DNA of 19,515 bases from JBLNBU01 sp050260215 (GTDB taxonomy: Bacteria > Pseudomonadota > Alphaproteobacteria > Rhodospirillales > Magnetospirillaceae): positions 1 through 19,515 of the forward strand of contig JBLNBU010000065.1 of the NCBI GenBank assembly GCA_050260215.1, given 5' to 3'. A program made the translations under genes and the position numbers. The notes beneath the pieces are model-generated. The model worked only from the letters and a program-made list of their open reading frames with translations, searched no databases and had not been told where the DNA came from. Shown here one piece after another: positions 8,951 through 17,190 of the stretch; within the stretch, counting starts at the first letter, position 1, and every line of letters begins with the position of its first letter.

Positions 8951-9114
8951 GGGGCCGGATGTTCCTCGTCTCGTTCGGATCAGGGGGCGGATGTTAGTGG
9001 GTTTGCCCAACGGGATAAAGACCGCCGGCGCGCATGACAGATGGGAGGCCCCCGCGTGGGTATCAACCGGCCTGGTCTTGACGGCGGCGAGGTCCGGTGG
9101 AACGCTTGGCGGCC

Positions 9115-12100
9115 ATGAACACGCATTCCCCGTCGTCCCTGCTGCGTTCTCGCCGGTTCGGGCCGCTGTTCGCCACCCAGTTCCTGGGCGCGGCCAACGA
9201 CAACCTGTTCAAGAACGCCCTGATCATCCTGGTGGTCTTCCGCCTGGGTGACGCCTCGCCGATCAATCCCGCGGTCATGGTCACCCTGGCGGCGGCGGTG
9301 TTCATCCTGCCGTTCTTCCTGTTGTCGGCCACCGCCGGCCAGTTGGCCGACCGCTTCGACAAGTCGGTGCTGATCCGCCTGGTCAAGGTGGCCGAGGTCG
9401 GGCTGATGGCCTTGGCGGGGGCGGGGTTCCTGACCGGCGACGTGTGGCTGCTGATGGGGGTGCTGCTGGGGATGGGGGTGCACTCCACCTTCTTCGGTCC
9501 GCTGAAATACGCCATCCTGCCCGACCACCTGGAGCCCGGCGAACTGGTCGCCGGCAACGCCCTGATCGAGGCCGGCACTTTTCTTGCCATCCTGATCGGC
9601 ACCATCGCCGGCGGGCTGCTGGTGATGGTCGACCTCGGGCCGGCCTTCGTCTCGGCGGCGGTGCTGGTGGTTGCCGTCCTGGGGCTGCTGGCCAGCTTGC
9701 GGGTGCCCAGGGCGGCGCCGGCCCAGCCTGACCTGCGGGTGGGGTGGAACCTGGCCGCCGAGACCGCCGGCCTGCTGCGCCTGGCCCGCGACCGGCGCGA
9801 GGTGTTCCTGTCGATCCTGGGGATTTCCTGGTTCTGGCTGGTGGGGGCGACCTACCTGTCGCAGTTCCCGGCGTTTGCCAAGGATCATTTGGGGGCCGAC
9901 AACCAGGTGGTCACCCTGTTCCTGACCCTGTTCTCGGTGGGCGTCGGCGGGGGCTCCATGCTGTGCTCCAAGCTTCTGGGCGGCGAGATCAGTGCCCGCT
10001 GGGTGCCGGCGGCGGCCGTCGGCATCACCATCTTCTCAATCGACCTGGCGCTGGCCGCCGGGCACGGGGCCGAAGGCGCGCTGATGGGCGTGGCCAAGTT
10101 CCTGGCCCGGCCCGCCAACTGGCGCATCATCGCCGACCTGCTGCTGGTTTCGGTGTTCGGGGGCATCTTCGCCGTGCCCCTGTACGCCATCTTGCAGTCG
10201 CGCGCAGACCCCGAGCGCCGCGCCCGATCCATTGCCGCCAACAACGTGATGAACGCCGCCTTCATGACCGTCGGCGCCCTGGTGACCGCGGCATTGCTGG
10301 CGGTGGGGCTGCCGGTCACGACTGTGCTGCTGCTGCTGGGGCTGGCCAATGGAGTCATGGCGGTGGTCGTCTGCGGCCTGTTGCCCGAACACAGCCTGAA
10401 GGCCCTGCTGCGCCGGGTGTTCCGCCTGCTGTGGCGGGTCGAGGTCCGCGGGCTGGAGAACGTCGCCCAGGCCGGCGAGAAGCTGGTGATCGTCGCCAAC
10501 CACGTCAGCTTCCTCGATGCGGCGGCGCTGGCCATCTTCCTGCCCGGCAAGCCGGCGTTCGCCATCAACACCCATATCGCCGGCCTGTGGTGGGTTCAGC
10601 CGTTCCTGCGCCTGGTCGACGCAGTCGAGCTTGATCCCATGAATCCCATGGCGGTCAAGGCGCTGACCCGCGCCGTCGAGGCCGGCCGCCACCTGGTGAT
10701 CTTCCCCGAGGGGCGGATCACGGTTACCGGCGCGCTGATGAAGGTTTATGACGGTCCCGGAATGATTGCCGACCGGGCCGGCGCCGAGGTGCTGCCGGTC
10801 CGCATCAGCGGGGCCGAGTACAGCCTGTTCTCTCGCCTGGGCGGCAAGGTGCGCCGGCGGGCGTTTCCGCGCATCGGGCTGGCAATCTTGCCCGCGCGCC
10901 GGCTCGAAGTGCCCGACGGCCTGAAGGGCAGGGCGCGCCGCCGTGCCGCCGGCGAGGCCATGTATCGGCTGATGTCGGACATGATGTACGAAACCTTTGA
11001 CACCTGCCGCACCCTGCCGCAGGCGGTGATGGACGCCGCCGCCGTCCAGGGCGCCGGGCGGAAGGTGCTGGAGGACGTCGACCGCAAGCCGTTGTCCTTG
11101 CGCAAGCTGCAGCTGGGCATGGTGGTGCTGGGCCGTCGGCTGGCGGCCCTGTCCCGACCGGGCGAGATGGTCGGCGTGCTGCTGCCCGGGGCCGCCGGTA
11201 CCGCGGTGACCTTCCTGGCGCTGCAGCTGTTCGGCCGGGTGCCGGCCATGCTGAACGTGACCGCCGGGGCGGCAAATATCCAGGCAGCCTGCGCCGCGGC
11301 GCGTGTCAACACCGTGTTGACATCGCGGCGTTTCGTCGAGGCGGCACGCCTGGACGGGCTGGTCGAGGCACTGGGCCAGTCGGTGAAGATCGTCTACCTC
11401 GACGACGTCCGCGCCTCCATCGGCGTGCTGGCGCGGCTCTCCGGCCTGGTCGGGCTGCCGTTCATCCGCCGCCTGCACGCCCGCCACGGCCTGGGGCCCG
11501 ACGCGCCGGCGGTGGTGCTGTTCACCTCAGGCTCCGAGGGGCGGCCCAAGGGTGTGGTGCTCAGCCACCGAAACATCCTGGCCAACTGCGCCCAGGTGGC
11601 GGCCCGCGTCGACTTCACTGCCGGCGACACGGTTTTCAACGCCCTGCCGCTGTTCCACTCCTTCGGGCTCACCGGCGGGCTGCTGCTGCCGCTGCTGTGG
11701 GGGGTCCGCGTGTTCCTCTATCCCAGCCCGCTGCACTACCGCATCGTGCCGGAACTGGTCTACGACACCAACGCCACCATCGTCTTCGGCACCGACACCT
11801 TCCTTGCCGGCTATGCGCGGGCGGCGCACCCGTACGATTTCCGCTCGGTGCGCTATGTGTTCGCCGGGGCCGAGAAGATCCGCGACGACACCCGGCGGAC
11901 CTGGATGGACAAGTTCGGCCTGCGCCTGATGGAAGGCTATGGTGCCACCGAAACCGCCCCGGTGCTGGCGGTCAACACGCCGACTCATTTCCGTGCCGGA
12001 ACGGTCGGCCGGCTGCTTCCCGGCCTGGCCTGGCGCCTGGATCCGGTGGTGGGCATCGAGGCGGGCGGCCGGCTGTCGGTGGCCGGGCCCAACGTCATGC

Positions 12101-12519
12101 TGGGCTACCTGCGCCCCGAGCGTCCGGGAGAGTTGGAGCCGCCGCCCGGCGGCTGGTACGACACCGGCGACATCGTCGACATCGACGCCGATGGCTTCGT
12201 CACCATCCGCGGCCGGGCCAAGCGCTTTGCCAAGGTGGCCGGCGAGATGGTCAGCCTGGGCGCGGTGGAAGAGGCGGCTGCCGCCGTGTGGCCGGCCTTC
12301 CAGCATGCGGTGCTGGCGCGCCCGGACGAGCGCAAGGGCGAGCAATTGGTGCTGGTCACCACCAATCCCGCCGCCGATCGCGCCGCGCTTGCCGCCCATT
12401 TCCGCAGTGCCGGGCTGTCCGAACTGGCCCTGCCGCGCACCATCGTCCACCGCCCTGCGTTGCCGCTCCTGGGGACGGGAAAGGTGCATTACGTGGCGTT
12501 GCAGGAGGGGGGGGCCTGA
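9115..12519 (+). CDS. aas: Fused LplT-like flippase, acyltransferase and acyl-ACP synthetase (Aas-type)
   Basis: A 1134-residue three-part enzyme for rescue of lysophospholipids. Residues about 8-410 are a 12-helix MFS transporter like LplT (GAANDNLFKNALIILVVF), which moves lysophospholipid across the inner membrane. About 430-640 is a PlsC-type acyltransferase with NHVSFLD (His463, Asp468) and FPEGR (530-534). About 660-1134 is an AMP-forming acyl-ACP ligase with FTSGSEGRPKG (803-813), GYGATE near 941, YDTGD near 1015 and the C-terminal lysine in GTGKVHY (Lys1123). In E. coli these are two genes, lplT and aas; the fusion is known in other bacteria. Every catalytic motif looks intact. ATG 9115 matches the usual start; a GTG at 9097 with GAGG 4 bases before it would add six residues and is a real alternative. 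It is divergent from uvrA. Confidence 0.93.
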   Translation: MNTHSPSSLLRSRRFGPLFATQFLGAANDNLFKNALIILVVFRLGDASPINPAVMVTLAAAVFILPFFLLSATAGQLADRFDKSVLIRLVKVAEVGLMALAGAGFLTGDVWLLMGVLLGMGVHSTFFGPLKYAILPDHLEPGELVAGNALIEAGTFLAILIGTIAGGLLVMVDLGPAFVSAAVLVVAVLGLLASLRVPRAAPAQPDLRVGWNLAAETAGLLRLARDRREVFLSILGISWFWLVGATYLSQFPAFAKDHLGADNQVVTLFLTLFSVGVGGGSMLCSKLLGGEISARWVPAAAVGITIFSIDLALAAGHGAEGALMGVAKFLARPANWRIIADLLLVSVFGGIFAVPLYAILQSRADPERRARSIAANNVMNAAFMTVGALVTAALLAVGLPVTTVLLLLGLANGVMAVVVCGLLPEHSLKALLRRVFRLLWRVEVRGLENVAQAGEKLVIVANHVSFLDAAALAIFLPGKPAFAINTHIAGLWWVQPFLRLVDAVELDPMNPMAVKALTRAVEAGRHLVIFPEGRITVTGALMKVYDGPGMIADRAGAEVLPVRISGAEYSLFSRLGGKVRRRAFPRIGLAILPARRLEVPDGLKGRARRRAAGEAMYRLMSDMMYETFDTCRTLPQAVMDAAAVQGAGRKVLEDVDRKPLSLRKLQLGMVVLGRRLAALSRPGEMVGVLLPGAAGTAVTFLALQLFGRVPAMLNVTAGAANIQAACAAARVNTVLTSRRFVEAARLDGLVEALGQSVKIVYLDDVRASIGVLARLSGLVGLPFIRRLHARHGLGPDAPAVVLFTSGSEGRPKGVVLSHRNILANCAQVAARVDFTAGDTVFNALPLFHSFGLTGGLLLPLLWGVRVFLYPSPLHYRIVPELVYDTNATIVFGTDTFLAGYARAAHPYDFRSVRYVFAGAEKIRDDTRRTWMDKFGLRLMEGYGATETAPVLAVNTPTHFRAGTVGRLLPGLAWRLDPVVGIEAGGRLSVAGPNVMLGYLRPERPGELEPPPGGWYDTGDIVDIDADGFVTIRGRAKRFAKVAGEMVSLGAVEEAAAAVWPAFQHAVLARPDERKGEQLVLVTTNPAADRAALAAHFRSAGLSELALPRTIVHRPALPLLGTGKVHYVALQEGGA

Positions 12520-12532
12520 AGCGGAGCCCCGC

Positions 12533-12898
12533 TCACTCCGGCCCGTGGGCCGCCCACGGATCCCAGCGCTTGGGGCGGCCGTCGTCGGGGGGGCCGATTT
12601 CCTCGACCACCTGGGTGCGCATGCGCCCGTCCAGCAGGGCGCGGGCCACGCGCAGGCGGATGCCGTGGTCACAATTGCTGGCGTGCAGGACCCGGGCGAC
12701 CAGGGACGACGCCTCGGGGTCCAGTTCGGTCAGGTTGCCGTCGGCGCCGACGATGGCATAGCCGCCGGCGATGGCGGGCAGGGTCAACATGTCGCGCCGG
12801 CGCCGCGCGCGGGCGACGGCCAACGGGTCCGCCGGCCGCGAGGCGGCCAGGCAGCGCAGGTCGACCACGTATCCTTCCAGTCCTTCGGTCAGTTCCAT
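12533..12898 (-). CDS. Uncharacterised 121-residue protein
   Basis: I do not recognise a named family. The product is soluble, with no membrane segment or signal peptide. It reads like a small alpha/beta domain: a strand GYVVDLRC, a basic helix (AVARARRRRDML), a strand pair GGYAIVGADGNLTELD, a helix SLVARVLHASN, and an Arg-rich helix RLRVARALLDGRMRTQVVEEI, before a short Pro/Trp-rich tail. The GGYAIVGADGNLTELD stretch is regular enough to suggest a folded domain. The ATG at 12896-12898 lacks a clear Shine-Dalgarno. It lies 43 bases downstream of the chemoreceptor on the same strand and converges on the Aas fusion with 13 bases between stops. Confidence 0.7.
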   Translation of the reverse strand: MELTEGLEGYVVDLRCLAASRPADPLAVARARRRRDMLTLPAIAGGYAIVGADGNLTELDPEASSLVARVLHASNCDHGIRLRVARALLDGRMRTQVVEEIGPPDDGRPKRWDPWAAHGPE

Positions 12899-12915
12899 GG
12901 CGCCGATGTGGGGAT

Positions 12916-12934
12916 GGTGACGGCTGGCGTCACC
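12916..12934 (-). other. Inverted repeat between the chemoreceptor and the 121-residue gene
   Basis: GGTGACG (12916-12922) pairs perfectly with CGTCACC (12928-12934) around a 5-base loop. It lies 7 bases beyond the chemoreceptor stop and 17 bases before the next ATG. No T-run follows, so it may be a weak terminator, an mRNA end-stabilising hairpin or an operator. Confidence 0.4.
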
Positions 12935-12941
12935 TATCCCT

Positions 12942-15503
12942 TCAGGCGGCGCCGACCCGGAAAAAGGCCACCAGCTGGGCCAGGTGCTCGGCCTGCTGTT
13001 CCAGCGCCTGGGCGGCGGCGGCGGATTCCTCGACCATGGCGGCGTTCTGCTGGGTCATCTCGTCCATGTGCGAGACCGCCTCGTTGACCTGCTCGATGCC
13101 GCTGGCCTGCTCGCCCGATGCGCTGGCGATCTCGGCGACGATGTCGGCCAGGCGGCGGACAGAGGTGACGATGCCGTCGAGCGACTCGCCGGTCCCCTTG
13201 ACCAGGTCGGCGCCCGAGCGCACCTCCTCGGTGCTTTCGTGGATCAGGGTCTTGATCTCGCGGCTGGCCTGGGCGGAGCGCTGGGCCAGGTTGCGGACTT
13301 CCTGGGCGACCACAGCGAAGCCCTTGCCGGCGTCGCCGGCACGCGCGGCTTCCACCGCGGCGTTCAGGGCCAGCAGGTTGGTCTGGAAGGCGATCTCGTC
13401 GATCATGCCGACGATGTCGCCGATCTTCTGGCTGGACGCCTCGATGCGGCCCATGGCGTCGACCGCCTCGCCGACCACGCCGCCGCCCTGGGTGGCGGTG
13501 TCGCGGGCGCTGGCGGCCAGCTGGTTGGCCTGCTGGGCGCTGGCCGAGTTGGAGCGCACGGTGGCAGCCAGCTCCTCCATGGAGGCGGCGGTCTCTTCCA
13601 GCGCCGAGGCCTGCTGCTCGGAGCGCGACGACAGGTCGGCCGAGCCGGCGGCGATTTCGGCGGCGGCGTCCTTGACCGCATGGGCGGTGGTGCCGATGTC
13701 GCGCAGCACCTGGCCGACCCGGTCGGCCATGCGGCCCGAATCCTGCTGCAGGCGCCGGAAGGCGCCCTGGTAGTTGCCGCTCATGCGCCGGGTCAGGTCG
13801 CCTTCGGCCATGCCGCCCAGCACGCCGACAACGTCGTCCAGGCCGGCGGCCACAGTGGCGACCACCTGGTTGATGCCTTCGGACAGGCGCAGCATGAAGC
13901 CCTGCTTGCCCTCGGTGGGCAGGCGGCTGGCGAAGTCGCCGGCGGCGGCGGCGTCGACCAGTCGGGCGATCTCGTCCTCGGTGGCCAGCTGGGCGGTCAT
14001 GTCGGTCCACTGGGCGACCGAGCCCAGGCGCTCGCCGCTGGCGTTGACCACCGGGATGACCTTGAGGTCGAAGGTCAGCCGCCCGATGCGGATGCGCGCC
14101 TGATGGGGTGTGGTCAGCGCGGCGATCTGGGCGCGGCGCGCCGACGGATTCTTGTGGAACAGGTCGACGGACGACCCCACCAGCCTGGCTGTCGAGAAGG
14201 CCGGCAGCTCGCCGCGGATCTCGGCCTCGTGGGCGGTGAAGGTGTCGAGGAAGGCGCGGTTGACGTAGATGATGCGCCCGTCGGTGTCGGCCATCATCAC
14301 GTTGGCGTCGAGCGTGTCCAGCGCCGTCTGGATGCGCACTGCCTTCACCCCGGTCTCGTGGATCACCGACAGCGAGCGGGCGATCTCGCCGATCTCGTCG
14401 CCGGCGTCCAGGCACGGAATGTCGACGTCGCTTTCGCCGGCGGCCAGGCGGCCGACCCCGGCCGACATGGCTGTCAACGGGTTGACGATGCCGCGGATCA
14501 CGTAAAGGGCCAGCGTGGTGGTGAAGGCCACCAGCGCAATCACCACCGCCGCCAGCACCAGCAGCCGGGTCAGCGCCGCGCCGCGGATGGCTTCGGCCTG
14601 ATGGACCAGGTCGGCGGCCAGCCGGTCCTCGACCGTCTTCATCAGGTCGATCTGCTGGGTGATGGCGTCGAACCAGTCGGGGGCCTTGATGTCCTCGAGG
14701 CTGCCTGAGAACGGTCCCTTGTAGGCGACCGCCCGCATGCGGGCCACCGCGTCGACCGCAGGGCCGCGCACCGTCTGGTCGTAGAAGGCGACCTGCTCGG
14801 CCGTCGCCTGGGACCGGAACACCGCCAGATAGGCGGCTTGCTGGCCGCTGATGCGCACGAAATTCTCGAACACCGCCGGGGCGAACGTCCCGGCGGCGAA
14901 GCCGTTGGAGCCCATGGCGCGCTCGATGCCGGTGCGTTCCTTGGCCTGCAGCAGTGCGGTATAGGCGGTCACCCCCTGGGCGACGGACTTGTTGTTGCCG
15001 ATCATGCCCAGCTCGGCGACCACGTCCAGCAGCCGGGCGATGGTGCCGGTATAGTACTGGGCGGCGGCGCCCGCATCGATGCCCAGGCGGGAAACCTCGT
15101 CGCGCTTGCCCGGCAGCTGGGCCAGGGCGCCGCGCGCCGCCTCGACCCGCTGCGACAGTGAGGCCTGGTAGTCGGCGAACGGAAAGGCGGCCAGGGTACC
15201 GTCCAGGGTGGCCATGGCGGCGTCGCTGGACTTGCGCTGGTCGGCCAGGCGCTGGACGAACACCCCTTCGCCCTTGGCGCCGATAAAGGCGGCCGAGTTG
15301 CCGCGCTCCTTCTGCAGTTCGTGCACCACGGCGCTGATTTGGGGGGCAACGGCGGTCAGGCGCTGCAGCGCCGCCATGTCGCGTTCCTCGCGCCAGGCTC
15401 CCAGCAGGAGGGCGCCGCAGGCCAGCAGCAGGCCCAGCATGGCCGGCATGAAGGCGACCGACACTCGCGTCCGTATCCGGGCGTTGCGCAGGAAGCTGAG
15501 CAT
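12942..15503 (-). CDS. Methyl-accepting chemotaxis protein with NIT sensor, PAS and two HAMP regions
   Basis: An 853-residue chemoreceptor that controls the CheA kinase. Helix 1 lies at about residues 15-36, then a periplasmic NIT (nitrate/nitrite-sensing type) domain to about 310 with its signature ELQKERGNSAAFIG, then helix 2 at about 314-336. A HAMP region (about 337-390), a PAS-like domain (about 395-505, NVMMADTDGRIIYVNRAF), a second HAMP-like segment (about 555-600, LGGMAEGDLTRRM) and the signalling coiled coil (about 615-845) follow. The coiled-coil tip carries the highly conserved EIAFQTNLLALNAAVEAARA motif. No C-terminal receptor pentapeptide is visible. NIT domains in some proteins bind nitrate or nitrite, but the ligand here is inferred only from the domain. 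ATG 15503 has GGGGA at 5 bases; ATG 15509 is possible. No che genes are nearby. Confidence 0.92.
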   Translation of the reverse strand: MLSFLRNARIRTRVSVAFMPAMLGLLLACGALLLGAWREERDMAALQRLTAVAPQISAVVHELQKERGNSAAFIGAKGEGVFVQRLADQRKSSDAAMATLDGTLAAFPFADYQASLSQRVEAARGALAQLPGKRDEVSRLGIDAGAAAQYYTGTIARLLDVVAELGMIGNNKSVAQGVTAYTALLQAKERTGIERAMGSNGFAAGTFAPAVFENFVRISGQQAAYLAVFRSQATAEQVAFYDQTVRGPAVDAVARMRAVAYKGPFSGSLEDIKAPDWFDAITQQIDLMKTVEDRLAADLVHQAEAIRGAALTRLLVLAAVVIALVAFTTTLALYVIRGIVNPLTAMSAGVGRLAAGESDVDIPCLDAGDEIGEIARSLSVIHETGVKAVRIQTALDTLDANVMMADTDGRIIYVNRAFLDTFTAHEAEIRGELPAFSTARLVGSSVDLFHKNPSARRAQIAALTTPHQARIRIGRLTFDLKVIPVVNASGERLGSVAQWTDMTAQLATEDEIARLVDAAAAGDFASRLPTEGKQGFMLRLSEGINQVVATVAAGLDDVVGVLGGMAEGDLTRRMSGNYQGAFRRLQQDSGRMADRVGQVLRDIGTTAHAVKDAAAEIAAGSADLSSRSEQQASALEETAASMEELAATVRSNSASAQQANQLAASARDTATQGGGVVGEAVDAMGRIEASSQKIGDIVGMIDEIAFQTNLLALNAAVEAARAGDAGKGFAVVAQEVRNLAQRSAQASREIKTLIHESTEEVRSGADLVKGTGESLDGIVTSVRRLADIVAEIASASGEQASGIEQVNEAVSHMDEMTQQNAAMVEESAAAAQALEQQAEHLAQLVAFFRVGAA

Positions 15504-15601
15504 TTCCATCCCCAAGGAAATTGGTGTGTTTCCAATGCACCATAGCGGACTAGCCCGTTGGGATGAAGCCGGGCCGAAAGTCTAGGGGTGCGCAAAAGTG
15601 G

Positions 15602-15627
15602 AAAGGCCCGCCGGAGGGCGGGCCTTT
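15602..15627 (-). terminator. Intrinsic terminator of ssb
   Basis: AAAGGCCCGCC (15602-15612) pairs perfectly with GGCGGGCCTTT (15617-15627) around a GGAG loop. Read on the minus strand the 11-base stem ends in TTT, with more Ts soon after, and it lies 5 bases beyond the ssb stop. It separates ssb from the chemoreceptor transcription unit. Confidence 0.8.
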
Positions 15628-15632
15628 TGGGA

Positions 15633-16136
15633 TCAGAAGGGGATTTCGTCGTCGAGATCGGCGGGGGGCTCCCAGCCCGAACCGCCGCCCTGGCCGCCGC
15701 GGCCACCGCCGCCACCGCCGCCGCCGCCACCCGAGCGCGGGGGCGGGGAGCCGCCGTCGTCATAGCCGCCACCGCCGCCGCCTTCGCGGCCGCCCAGCAG
15801 GGTCAGTTCGCCGCGGAAACGGCCGATGACCACCTCGGTGGTGTACTTTTCCTGGCCCGACTGGTCGGTCCACTTGCGGGTCTGCAAGGACCCCTCGACG
15901 TAGACGCTGCTGCCCTTGCGCAGGTAGCGCTCGGCGACCTCGGCCAGGTTGGGGTTGAAGATCACCACCCGGTGCCACTCGGTCTTCTCGCGGCGCTCGC
16001 CGCTGCCGCGGTCCTTCCAGCTTTCCGAGGTGGCGATATTGAGGTTGACGATCTTGGAGCCGTCCTGCGCGGTGCGCACTTCCGGGTCGCGGCCCAGATT
16101 GCCGACCAAAATCACCTTGTTGACGCTTCCGGCCAT
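15633..16136 (-). CDS. ssb: Single-stranded DNA-binding protein
   Basis: A 167-residue SSB that coats single-stranded DNA during replication and repair and recruits partners through its tail. The OB fold fills about residues 1-112, starting MAGSVNKVILVGNLGRDPEV, with NLNIATSESW, EWHRVVIF, LRKGSSVYVEGSLQTRKW and TTEVVI in the standard order. A long, extremely glycine-rich linker with runs of six and ten Gly follows, ending in the acidic partner-binding tip DLDDEIPF, which is intact. Length is normal. The ATG at 16134-16136 follows GAGGCGGGG, a Shine-Dalgarno that lies in the arm of a hairpin. The linker DNA is a low-complexity GGN tract (CCGCCG repeats on the plus strand, about 15680-15785) that could be prone to slippage. 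Confidence 0.97.
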   Translation of the reverse strand: MAGSVNKVILVGNLGRDPEVRTAQDGSKIVNLNIATSESWKDRGSGERREKTEWHRVVIFNPNLAEVAERYLRKGSSVYVEGSLQTRKWTDQSGQEKYTTEVVIGRFRGELTLLGGREGGGGGGYDDGGSPPPRSGGGGGGGGGGRGGQGGGSGWEPPADLDDEIPF

Positions 16137-16139
16137 GTC

Positions 16140-16172
16140 CCCGCCTCGTTCCCCTCGGTTGTTCGAGGCGGG
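16140..16172 (-). promoter_or_regulatory. Hairpin enclosing the ssb ribosome-binding site
   Basis: CCCGCCTCG (16140-16148) and CGAGGCGGG (16164-16172) are perfect 9-base arms around a 15-base loop. On the ssb transcript the arm next to the gene carries the Shine-Dalgarno GAGGCGGG, 3 bases before the ATG, so pairing would block ribosome entry. The loop holds a second purine run (GAGGGG). It may regulate ssb translation or act as a DNA operator. Confidence 0.5.
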
Positions 16173-16194
16173 AACCATACTGCGACCCACGCCC

Positions 16195-17085
16195 TTAGTC
16201 GAGCCCCTTGGCAGCCCTGGGATGCCGCGGCGAACCGCTGATGGACACTGCCTTTTGGGCGGCCGCCAGGGCCTCGTCCTTGCGGCCCAGTTCGGCCAGG
16301 ACATGGGCCAGCGCCTCGAGCGCCGGCTTGGGGTCCTTGGCCACGCCGGCGGCGGCCTGGAACGAATCGGCGGCCCCGCGGGCGTCGCCCAGCAGGTACA
16401 GGCTTGACCCGAGCCCCATCAGCGCGTCGCCGTCGGCGGGCCACTGGGACAGCGCGGTGTCGTAGGCCAGCACCGCCTCCCAATAGCGGCCGGCCTTCTC
16501 CAGGCCGCGGGCTGCCTCGACGAAGGGGCGCTCGGCGGCGGTGGCGGGCATCTCGCCGGCGCGCACCACCACCAGCCCCCAGTTGTCGCTGTCGGCCCAT
16601 AGCCGGTCGAGCAGGTGCAGCGGCATGGTCTTGCCCACCGTCGTGCCGGCATTCAGCTGCACGGTGTCGCCGTCGATGCCGGTGGCCACCACGCAGTCCC
16701 AGATGGGCCGGCTGGCGACGCCCAGGTTCTCCAGGATCAGCACGGGATGGCCGGCCTGCAGTTCGGCCGCCAGCGCGTCGATGCCGGCCACCGGATAGGC
16801 GAAGCGGCCATAGCGCCGGGCGGCATCGACCAGGCGGGGGCGAGGGTCGGCGACGTCCCCGTAGAACTGGCCCTCCAGCGCAGCCGGGGTAACCGTCACC
16901 CCGCTCCATCCCAGCATCATCGCCATTCCCGCCGGCCCGCAGCGATGGCCGTCCTGCGGGTGGAAGGGCACGCCGGCGACCGTGGCCCGCGAGACGGTGC
17001 CGGCGGCGTCGGCGGTGTTGTGCATGGCGCAGCCGGTCAGCAGGCCGAAGCCCAGCACGGCGGCGATGCAGGGGGCGAAGCGCAT
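16195..17085 (-). CDS. C39-like cysteine peptidase lipoprotein with TPR repeats (PA2778-like), catalytic His apparently missing
   Basis: A 296-residue exported lipoprotein. The signal peptide ends in the lipobox LLTGC (Cys19). A papain-like C39 fold at about residues 35-160 has the oxyanion Gln44 and nucleophile Cys49 in the Q-x4-C context DGHRCGPAGMAM. It is followed at about 180-290 by TPR-like helices (AGRYWEAVLAYDTALSQWP; KPALEALAHVLAELGRKDEA). The layout resembles the PA2778 family of bacteriocin-processing-like peptidases. The strand that should carry the catalytic His (usually W/H-H-x-VVV-G-x-D) reads PIWDCVVATGID, with Asp130 where His is expected, so the protein may be a non-proteolytic relative. 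The ATG at 17083-17085 has GAGGAG at 6 bases, a strong start. No partner gene typical of the family is adjacent; ssb lies 58 bases downstream. Confidence 0.8.
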   Translation of the reverse strand: MRFAPCIAAVLGFGLLTGCAMHNTADAAGTVSRATVAGVPFHPQDGHRCGPAGMAMMLGWSGVTVTPAALEGQFYGDVADPRPRLVDAARRYGRFAYPVAGIDALAAELQAGHPVLILENLGVASRPIWDCVVATGIDGDTVQLNAGTTVGKTMPLHLLDRLWADSDNWGLVVVRAGEMPATAAERPFVEAARGLEKAGRYWEAVLAYDTALSQWPADGDALMGLGSSLYLLGDARGAADSFQAAAGVAKDPKPALEALAHVLAELGRKDEALAAAQKAVSISGSPRHPRAAKGLD

Positions 17086-17190
17086 CCCTTTCTCCTCATC
17101 TTGGGCGCCGGCACGAAAACGAGGCAGCCGACGCATCCATGGAGAAGATGGTAGCCGCGACCGCCCGCGTGTGCCGGGGCTCAGGAGGAG

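Noticed and set aside
8961..8976. LexA box in front of uvrA
   Set aside because: GTTC repeats are present, but the spacing is 8 rather than the required 7 bases, so it is not annotated as an operator and is kept only as a low-interest observation.
12984..14708. Long open frame on the plus strand within the chemoreceptor gene
   Set aside because: It is a shadow of the receptor coding region: repetitive Gly/Leu/Val/Asp composition and no recognisable motif, while the minus strand carries the conserved receptor signalling tip.
15520..15542. Overlapping short inverted repeats (ATTGG/CCAAT and TGGTG/CACCA) upstream of the chemoreceptor
   Set aside because: The arms are only five bases with no clear functional position; too weak to call a site.
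15680..15785. GGN/CCG repeat tract considered as a separate repeat element
   Set aside because: It encodes the glycine-rich linker of SSB, a normal family feature.
16161..16175. GTTC-N7-GAAC in the ssb leader as an SOS box
   Set aside because: The spacing is 7, but the half-sites are inverted, whereas the alphaproteobacterial box is a direct repeat; the sequence is better explained as part of the hairpin at 16140-16172.
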